Below are positions 14,399 to 19,687 of a DNA stretch of 19,687 nt, one piece after another (position 1 is the stretch's first letter; each line of letters opens with the position of its first letter). Source of the DNA: CAYPKW01 sp964411425 (GTDB lineage: Bacteria > Pseudomonadota > Alphaproteobacteria > Dongiales > Dongiaceae); contig CAYPKW010000047.1 of the NCBI GenBank assembly GCA_964411425.1, forward strand, positions 1 to 19,687. The letters run 5' to 3'. The notes under the pieces are model-generated. The model was not told where the DNA came from, made no database searches, and worked only from the letters and a program-made list of their open reading frames with translations. Both the position numbers and the translations under genes were made by a program.

Positions 14399-15637
14399 TC
14401 AGCGGGCGCGCCGCGCGGCCAATTGCAGCCGCGGGCGCCGGCCGCGCCTCAGCCACTGATTCACCAGCCGGCCGACGTTCTCATGGCCGTCGAGCAGGCC
14501 GGGCACCACCACGTCGGAGGGCCGGCGCTGCTGTGGCAGTTGGCGCAGCGCGGTGGCCATGGTGCGGGGATCGTGCTCGCGGTCCTCCGGCAGCATGCGC
14601 ACCAGTCCAAGCTCCTCGGCGCGCGCCGCGCGCAAGTACTGCTCCAAGCGCGGCACGGTGCGCGGCACGATCAGGGCCGGCTTGTCGAAGGACAGGATCT
14701 CGCAGAACGTGTTGTAGCCGCCCATGCCGACGATGCCGACCGCGCGCACGATCTGGTTCTCGATCTGGGTGTCGAAGATGATGGCCTCGACCTGCTTCAG
14801 CTTGGCGGCGCGCGCCAGGAACTCGGCCTGCCGTTCCTGGTGCATGAAGGGGCCGAGAACGAGCAGCGCCGGGAACGGCATGGCGCGATCCGACTCGTAC
14901 GCCCGCAAGACCCAGTCGACGACGGCGTCGCCGTCGCCGCCGCCCCCGGTGGTGACGAGCACGAAAGGCGGCGAGATCTTTTGCAGCGGCGTGGGCGTCG
15001 CCACCCCCTGCGACAGGCCGCGCTTCAGGTAGCCGGTGTAGACGACCTTGCGGCGCACCGAGCGCGGCAGCTCGACTCCCACCAACGGGTCGCACACCTG
15101 CGGCAGCCCATAGACCCAGATGCTGTCGTACAGGTCGCGCAGCGCCGGGATGACGTTCTTGCGCTCCCATTCGCTCGACAGCACGCCCGGTTCGTCCAGC
15201 ACGTCGCGCAGGCCGAGCACGAGGGGCACGCCGCGCCGCTTCAGCATGCCCAGCGTGTCCTCTATCTCGCCGCGCAGGCCGAGCGGCTCCTTGTCCACGA
15301 TGAACAGGTCGGGGTCGAAGATGTCCGCCGTATGCTCGATGATCGAGGCGCGCATCGCCAGCGTCTGCTTGATGTCGATGTGCAGGCTGAGCGAGGTGTA
15401 GTCGCCGCTGCGCAGCTTGATGACGCCGGGAATGCGCACGAAATCGACGCGGGCGCGGAAATCGAAGCTGCCGATGATGGGCGAGCCGGTCAGGATCAGG
15501 ACCGACAAGTTCTTGTTGTGCTCGACCAGCGCATGCGCGACCGCCCGGCAGCGGCGCAAGTGGCCGAGGCCGAAGGTGTCGTGGCTGTAAATCAGCACGC
15601 GGGCGCCGTCGCGCATACTGGTGCGGCTGTTGTCCAT
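14399..15637 (-). CDS. GT-B glycosyltransferase, family 28-like (COG4671-type), first gene of the operon
   Basis: A 412-residue MurG-like transferase. The N-terminal motif is IYSHDTFGLGHLRRCRAVA (16-34). VDKEPLGLRGE (114-124), LGLRDVLDEP (141-150) and VVYTGYLKRG (198-207) follow. The donor domain has VTTGGGGDGD (228-237) and GMGGYNTFCEILSFDKPALI (304-323). The same order of motifs appears in the second enzyme at 10227-11393. The ATG at 15637 was chosen as the first start near the conserved region; AGGGG lies 13 bases before it, a long spacing. A second ATG at 15616 is possible. The reading frame stays open for 2.4 kb further upstream, but that is the GC-rich antisense of the exporter gene. 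It is the promoter-proximal gene of the eleven-gene minus-strand set. Confidence 0.87.
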   Translation of the reverse strand: MDNSRTSMRDGARVLIYSHDTFGLGHLRRCRAVAHALVEHNKNLSVLILTGSPIIGSFDFRARVDFVRIPGVIKLRSGDYTSLSLHIDIKQTLAMRASIIEHTADIFDPDLFIVDKEPLGLRGEIEDTLGMLKRRGVPLVLGLRDVLDEPGVLSSEWERKNVIPALRDLYDSIWVYGLPQVCDPLVGVELPRSVRRKVVYTGYLKRGLSQGVATPTPLQKISPPFVLVTTGGGGDGDAVVDWVLRAYESDRAMPFPALLVLGPFMHQERQAEFLARAAKLKQVEAIIFDTQIENQIVRAVGIVGMGGYNTFCEILSFDKPALIVPRTVPRLEQYLRAARAEELGLVRMLPEDREHDPRTMATALRQLPQQRRPSDVVVPGLLDGHENVGRLVNQWLRRGRRPRLQLAARRAR

Positions 15638-15821
15638 GGCGCTGACGGCCCCTAGCTGCCCGGCGGACGAGGCGAGAACTCGACTATGCCACAGGCGGCG
15701 AAAACCGGAAGAGTGAAGATCGGTGGATTGATTCCCTATTTGTTCCTGCGCGCCGGAGGGGTGGTTTACCGGCACGGCCGGCATGGGATAAGGTCTTGCC
15801 CGCGGCCGGCGGCGCGCCCGC

Positions 15822-15890
15822 GCTAGTGGTATGGTTCCGACAAATGGCTCCCAAGGGGAAGCCATTTGTCGGAAGCTGAATACCACTAGC
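15822..15890. repeat. 69-base palindromic element
   Basis: The outer arms GCTAGTGGTAT (15822-15832) and ATACCACTAGC (15880-15890) are perfect reverse complements. The inner arms TCCGACAAATGGCT and AGCCATTTGTCGGA are also perfect, giving 25 paired bases around a short CCCAAGGGGA centre. The form resembles a small non-coding palindromic mobile element ending in CTAG, or a strong regulatory hairpin. No transposase gene is nearby. Confidence 0.75.
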
Positions 15891-15915
15891 GTCAATAGGG
15901 TTGTGGGCCGATTCA

Positions 15916-15956
15916 CCCGACAGAAAGTACCCTCTTCGAGGGTCCTTTCTGTCGGG
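15916..15956. repeat. Near-perfect hairpin just upstream of the ABC exporter gene
   Basis: CCCGACAGAAAGTACCCT (15916-15933) pairs with AGGGTCCTTTCTGTCGGG (15939-15956) with a single mismatch around a CTTCG loop. It lies 26 bases before the exporter ATG. It could be an operator, an attenuator-like hairpin, or a terminator-like barrier insulating the exporter from antisense transcription. There is no U run on either side, so a classic terminator is less likely. Confidence 0.6.
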
Positions 15957-15982
15957 ATCGGACCACCGGATAGTCGGAGCGG

Positions 15983-18709
15983 ATGGAACACAATCTGTTC
16001 AAATACATCCTGCGGCACAGCCGGCGCGAGCAGGTGGTCATCGTGGCCATCGTGCTGGTCTCGCAGGTCTTCTATTTCGCCTCGCTGGACCTGCCGCGGA
16101 TCATCGTCAACCAGGCCATCCAGGGCCAAGGCTTCGACACGCCCGAGACGACGGCCGCCTTCCTGCCGCTCGCCTTCGACATGCCGGAGTTTCTTGCCGG
16201 CCTGGGGCTGCCCGAGCGGCTCGTGCTCTTCGGGGGCCTCGAACTCGAACGCATCCCCTATCTGATCGCGCTCTGTCTCCTTTTCCTCGTCCTGGTATTG
16301 ATCAACGGCGGCTTCAAGCTGCAGATCAATACCCAGAAGGGACGCATGGGCGAGCGCATGCTGCGCCGCCTGCGTTACGAGCTGTTCGAGCGCGTGCTGC
16401 GCTTTCCGCCGGCGCACCTGCGCAAGGTGAAGCAGGCCGAGGTCGCCACCATGATCAAGGACGAGGTGGAGCCGCTGGGCGGCTTCATCGGCGACGCGTT
16501 CGTGCAGCCCGCCTTCCTCGGCGGCCAGGCGATCACGGCGCTCGTCTTCATCGTGACGCAGAGTCTCTATCTCGGCTCCGTCACCGTGGCCATACTGGTG
16601 CTGCAGGGGGCCATCATCCCGAAGCTGCGCGTGCGCCTGTTGCGCCTCGGCAAGCAGCGCCAACTGACGGCGCGCCAACTCGCCGGCCGCATCGCCGAGT
16701 GCGTGGACGGCGTCATGGAGATCCACGCCCACGACACCTCCAATTTCGAGCGGGCCGACGTCGCCGGGCGCCTCGGGCACATCTTCGACATCCGCTTCAT
16801 GCTCTACCAATGGAAATTCGCCATCAAGTTCCTCAACAACCTGTTGGCGCAGATCACGCCCTTCCTGTTCTACCTGGTCGGCGGCTATCTCGCGATCACG
16901 GGTCGGCTCGACATCGGCGGCCTTGTAGCCGTGATCGCCGCCTACAAGGACCTGCCGGGGCCGGTCAAGGAGTTGATCGACTGGGATCAGCAGCGCCAGG
17001 ACGTGCAGATCAAGTACGAGCAAGTGATCGAGCAGTTCAGTCCGGACGGCATGATGCCGGCGGAGTTGCAGGCGCCGCTGGAGACCGTGGAACCGCTCGC
17101 CGGCACGATCGCGGCGAGCAACCTCGCCCTGAGCGACGACAGCGGGGCGAAGCTGCTCGACGGCGTCTCCGTCAGCTTCGAGCTCGGCCAGCGCGTCGCC
17201 CTGCTCGGCCCCGAGGGCGGCGGCAAGGAGACCTTCGCGCTGCTGCTGGCCCGCCTGCTGCACCCGACCGCCGGCTCGATCGCGATCGGCGGGCGCGACC
17301 TCGCGGGCCTGCCCGAGGCGGTGACCGGCCGGCGCATCGGCTACATCGGGCAGGACGCCTACCTGTTCGCCACCGGCGTGCGCGACAATCTGCTGTACGG
17401 GCTGCGCCACCGGCCGCTGCGGGGGCCGGTCGGCGACGAGGCGGCGGCGGAGCGCCGGGCGCGCCAGGCGGCCGAGGCCCGGCGCGCCGGCAACACCGAG
17501 CTCGACCCGGCGGCCGACTGGACGGATTACGCGGCCGCCGGGGCAACCGGCGCGGACGACGTCGAGGAACGGCTGATCGAGGCGCTGCGGCTGGTCGAGT
17601 TCGAGGACGACGTGTACCAATTCGGCCTGCGCGGCACCATCGACCCGCGGGCGCGCCCGGAGCTGGCCGCCAGCATCGTCACGGCGCGCTCGCACCTGCT
17701 GGCGCGGCTCACCGACCCGGCCCTCATCGCCCTGGTCGAGTCGTTCGACCGCGGGCGCTACAACACCAACATGTCGGTCGGCGAGAACCTGATGTTCGGC
17801 ACCGCGACCGGGCCGGAGCTGGCGGCGGACCGCTTCGCCGGCCACCCCTATGTGCGCGAGACCTTGGAGCGCGCGGGCATTGCCGGCGAACTCGCCGCCA
17901 TCGGCCGCAAGGTGGCCGAGACCATGATCGAGCTGTTCGCCGACCTGCCGGCGGGCCATCCCTTCTTCGAGCAGTTCAGCTTCATCGCCGCCGACGACCT
18001 GCCGGAGTTCCGCGCCCTCCTCGCGCACATCGGCAAGGACGGGATCGAGGGTCTAGCCGCCAATGAGCGCGAGAAGCTGATCGCGCTGGCGGTCCCCTAC
18101 GTCGAGGCGCGCCACCGCCTCGACCTGATCGACGCCGCGATGCAGGAGCGCCTGCTCGCCGGCCGGCGCGCCTTCGCCGAGCATCTGCCGGCCGCGCTCG
18201 CGGGCGCGGTCGAGTTCTACGACGAAACGGCGTTTAACGGCGCCGCCGCGCTGCAGGACAACATCCTGTTCGGTCGCCTGGTGTACGGCCAGGCGCAGGC
18301 CGGACCGCGCATCGGCCAGCTCATCACCGAGGTGCTGGCAGAATTGGGGCTGCGCCGCGCCGTGCTGCATGTGGGCCTCGACTACCAGGTGGGCGCGGCC
18401 GGCAAGCGCTTGACCGCGGCGCAGCGCCAGAAGGTCGGGCTCGCCCGCGTGCTGCTGAAGCGCCCCGACCTGCTGGTCATCAACGAGGCCACGACGCCGA
18501 TGGACAACGCCACGCAGACCAAGGTGATGGCCAACCTGCTCGCCGCCCGCGGCGAACGGGGCGTCGTGTGGGCCTTGCAGCGGGCCGAGTTCGCGCGCTA
18601 TTTCGATCTCGTGCTGGTGCTGCGCGACGGCAGGCTCGCCGAACAGGGCAAGGTCGCCGAGCTCGACCGGCCGGGCACGAAGTTCACCGAGTTGGTGGCG
18701 GCGGAATAG
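15983..18709 (+). CDS. Unusual ABC exporter-like protein with a divergent, insertion-split nucleotide-binding domain
   Basis: This 908-residue protein is far longer than a normal half-size exporter (about 580-600). Residues 1-330 look like a type I exporter membrane domain: helices near 17-36, 92-110, 180-213 and 283-322, with a long loop at 41-90. The nucleotide-binding part starts near 372. Walker A is GPEGGGKET (409-417): the lysine is kept but Glu416 replaces the usual Ser/Thr. The Q-loop Gln457 is normal. The signature is LTAAQ (810-814) instead of LSGGQ. Walker B is LLVINE (830-835), with Asn for Asp but the catalytic Glu kept. The switch His is Gln866. Between Q-loop and signature lie about 340 residues in place of the usual 70-80. 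A [D/E]N-hydrophobic-aromatic-Gly motif occurs three times there (467-473, 600-606, 758-764). The ATG has GGAGCGG close upstream. The substrate is unknown. Confidence 0.88.
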   Translation: MEHNLFKYILRHSRREQVVIVAIVLVSQVFYFASLDLPRIIVNQAIQGQGFDTPETTAAFLPLAFDMPEFLAGLGLPERLVLFGGLELERIPYLIALCLLFLVLVLINGGFKLQINTQKGRMGERMLRRLRYELFERVLRFPPAHLRKVKQAEVATMIKDEVEPLGGFIGDAFVQPAFLGGQAITALVFIVTQSLYLGSVTVAILVLQGAIIPKLRVRLLRLGKQRQLTARQLAGRIAECVDGVMEIHAHDTSNFERADVAGRLGHIFDIRFMLYQWKFAIKFLNNLLAQITPFLFYLVGGYLAITGRLDIGGLVAVIAAYKDLPGPVKELIDWDQQRQDVQIKYEQVIEQFSPDGMMPAELQAPLETVEPLAGTIAASNLALSDDSGAKLLDGVSVSFELGQRVALLGPEGGGKETFALLLARLLHPTAGSIAIGGRDLAGLPEAVTGRRIGYIGQDAYLFATGVRDNLLYGLRHRPLRGPVGDEAAAERRARQAAEARRAGNTELDPAADWTDYAAAGATGADDVEERLIEALRLVEFEDDVYQFGLRGTIDPRARPELAASIVTARSHLLARLTDPALIALVESFDRGRYNTNMSVGENLMFGTATGPELAADRFAGHPYVRETLERAGIAGELAAIGRKVAETMIELFADLPAGHPFFEQFSFIAADDLPEFRALLAHIGKDGIEGLAANEREKLIALAVPYVEARHRLDLIDAAMQERLLAGRRAFAEHLPAALAGAVEFYDETAFNGAAALQDNILFGRLVYGQAQAGPRIGQLITEVLAELGLRRAVLHVGLDYQVGAAGKRLTAAQRQKVGLARVLLKRPDLLVINEATTPMDNATQTKVMANLLAARGERGVVWALQRAEFARYFDLVLVLRDGRLAEQGKVAELDRPGTKFTELVAAE

Positions 18710-18731
18710 GCATGCCGAGGGAGGTTGGCGC

Positions 18732-19181
18732 ATGAGTCTGAACGAAGAGGTCGAGCTGCTGCGCCGCATCCCGCTGTTCGCGCGGATCGAGCCCGCCAAG
18801 CTGAAGCTGCTGGCCTTCACCAGCGAGCGGATCACCTACGAGACCGGCCAGGAGCTGTTCCACCAGGGCGACACGCCGGACGCCTGCTACATCATCATCG
18901 ACGGCGAAGCCGTGGTCATGGTGGACGCGCCGGCGGGGCCGATCGTGGTCGCCCGGGTGGGCAAGAACGACTTCGTCGGCGAGATCGGCATCCTGTGCGA
19001 CGTGCCGCGCACCGCGACCGTGAAGGCCACGACGCGGCTCACCACCCTGAAGATCACCAAGGACCTGTTCTTCCGCATGGTCACCGATTTCCCGGCCATG
19101 GGCGTGGAGATCATGCGGGTGCTGGCCCATCGCCTGGAGCACACCACGAACCAGCTGCGCGACGCGATGACCAAGCATTGA
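18732..19181 (+). CDS. Stand-alone cyclic-nucleotide-binding domain protein
   Basis: A 149-residue protein made almost wholly of one CRP/FNR-type cNMP-binding fold. The phosphate-binding cassette is FVGEIGILCDVPRTATV (81-97), with Glu84 for the ribose hydroxyl and Arg93-Thr94 for the cyclic phosphate. The early motif LLRRIPLFARIEPAKLKLLA (9-28) is typical of the family. A short C-terminal helix (122-147) follows, and no DNA-binding helix-turn-helix is present. It is therefore more likely a protein-level sensor than a transcription factor. It starts 22 bases after the exporter with GGGAGG before ATG, so the two are probably co-transcribed. It may regulate the exporter by direct contact; that is inference. 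Confidence 0.9.
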   Translation: MSLNEEVELLRRIPLFARIEPAKLKLLAFTSERITYETGQELFHQGDTPDACYIIIDGEAVVMVDAPAGPIVVARVGKNDFVGEIGILCDVPRTATVKATTRLTTLKITKDLFFRMVTDFPAMGVEIMRVLAHRLEHTTNQLRDAMTKH

Positions 19182-19198
19182 ACGAACCCTCGCGCTCG

Positions 19199-19687
19199 AT
19201 GAGCCGGCTCGACAGCTTCATCCGCCGCCTCGAGGCGCAGCGCGCCTGCCTCGATCGGGCGGCCGAGTTGGTCGCCGCCGTGCCCGGCCCGGTGCTGGAG
19301 ATCGGCTTGGGCAACGGGCGCACCTACGACCACCTGCGCCAACGTCTGCCGGACCGCGAGGTGTTCGTCTTCGAGCGCCAGATGGCCGCCCATCCCCGCT
19401 GCGTGCCGCCGGCGCGCTGGCTCGTGCTGGGCGACGCGCGCGATACCTTGTCCGGCGCCCTGGCGCGCCTGCCGGGCAAGGCGGCCCTTGCCCACGCCGA
19501 CATCGGCAGCGGCGATGAGGCCGCCAACAGGCACCTCGCCGCGGCGCTGGCGCCGCATCTGGCGGCCCTGATGGCGCCGGGCGGCGTCGTGGTCAGCGAT
19601 CAGGAGCTACGCACCCAAGGTCTCGCGCCGTTGCCGCTGCCCGCAGGCGTGAAGCCCGGACGCTACCACATGTACCGGAGGCTCTAG
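19199..19687 (+). CDS. Small class I SAM-dependent methyltransferase
   Basis: A 162-residue Rossmann-fold methyltransferase. Motif I VLEIGLGNGRTYDHL (32-46) binds S-adenosylmethionine. VFVFERQ (55-61) gives the acidic residue (Glu59) after strand 2, LVLGDARDTL (75-84) is the motif II/III region, and HADIGSGD (99-106) and APGGVVVSDQEL (126-137) are strands 4 and 5. It is shorter than most, with little room for a substrate domain, so the acceptor is probably small or the enzyme works with a partner. The ATG at 19199 was chosen; an in-frame TTG at 19178 overlaps the stop of the cNMP gene and is an alternative coupled start. The stop falls on the last base of the window. It appears to be the third gene of the exporter operon. 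Confidence 0.85.
   Translation: MSRLDSFIRRLEAQRACLDRAAELVAAVPGPVLEIGLGNGRTYDHLRQRLPDREVFVFERQMAAHPRCVPPARWLVLGDARDTLSGALARLPGKAALAHADIGSGDEAANRHLAAALAPHLAALMAPGGVVVSDQELRTQGLAPLPLPAGVKPGRYHMYRRL

Larger units (their letters stand above)
15638..15982. promoter_or_regulatory. Divergent intergenic control region (345 bases)
   Basis: This gap separates the divergently transcribed glycosyltransferase operon (minus) and the ABC exporter gene (plus). It holds two strong palindromes, described separately. It is less GC-rich than the flanking genes, as expected for promoters. On the minus strand CATAGT (15683-15688) is a possible -10 box for the operon, but its -35 partner (CTTCCG, 17 bases upstream) is poor. 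On the plus strand no convincing promoter was found. No coding frame with good codon use was seen. Confidence 0.5.

Noticed and set aside
15822..15956. CRISPR-like or terminator reading of the paired palindromes
   Set aside because: There are no regularly spaced direct repeats and no U runs after the stems. They are two unrelated palindromes.
14399..18028. A 1209-codon minus-strand open frame running from the first glycosyltransferase gene through the gap and across the exporter gene
   Set aside because: Only the 3' part (from 15637) encodes a recognisable protein. The rest is the antisense of a plus-strand gene with clear motifs and is open because GC-rich DNA has few stops.
15901..18066. 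A 721-codon plus-strand frame overlapping the exporter gene in another frame
   Set aside because: The translation is low-complexity Arg/Ala/Gly/Pro, and the alternative frame carries the membrane helices and ABC motifs.
18732..19181. CRP/FNR-type transcription factor
   Set aside because: The protein ends soon after the cNMP-binding fold; there is no room for a helix-turn-helix and no frameshifted continuation was seen.

Overview
The window is 19.7 kb of GC-rich, gene-dense bacterial DNA. It looks like an alphaproteobacterium of the Rhodospirillales/Hyphomicrobiales type. The evidence is very high GC at third codon positions, many 4-base ATGA/GTGA gene overlaps, GTG and TTG starts, and short palindromic intergenic repeats (GAGCATGATC...GGAAAAGTG and CCTCGTCCTGAGGAG...GAAGG types) of a kind familiar from that class. 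No rRNA, tRNA, CRISPR array, transposase or phage gene was seen.

Layout: (1) 1-1928, plus strand: an OmpR-type response regulator without an adjacent kinase, a 111-base inverted pair of palindromic repeats, and an MBL-fold metallohydrolase. (2) 1926-2040: two palindromic repeats in the convergent gap. (3) 2065-2646, minus strand: a beta-carbonic anhydrase. It has a long leader and a good sigma70-like promoter whose spacer is a perfect palindrome. (4) 2889-15637, minus strand: eleven tightly packed genes. In transcription order they are a GT-B glycosyltransferase, two GT4 glycosyltransferases, a histidine phosphatase, a second GT-B enzyme related to the first, a polysaccharide-deacetylase-like protein, a small two-helix membrane protein, and then a complete oligopeptide-type ABC importer (fused double ATPase, binding protein, two permeases). 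Seven of the ten junctions are 4-base start/stop overlaps, so one transcript with translational coupling is likely. (5) 15638-15982: a 345-base divergent control region with two strong palindromes. (6) 15983-19687, plus strand: an unusual 908-residue ABC exporter-like protein, a stand-alone cyclic-nucleotide-binding protein, and a small SAM-dependent methyltransferase.

How the parts may work together (inference): the minus-strand operon looks like synthesis and trimming of an envelope glycan or glycoconjugate, linked to uptake of a peptide-like solute. The divergent exporter/cNMP/methyltransferase set could export or sense a related product. The most unusual item is the 908-residue ABC protein. 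Its nucleotide-binding domain has changes in the Walker A, signature, Walker B and switch-histidine motifs, and it is split by a large insertion in which a [D/E]N-[L/I]-[L/M]-[Y/F]-G motif occurs three times.
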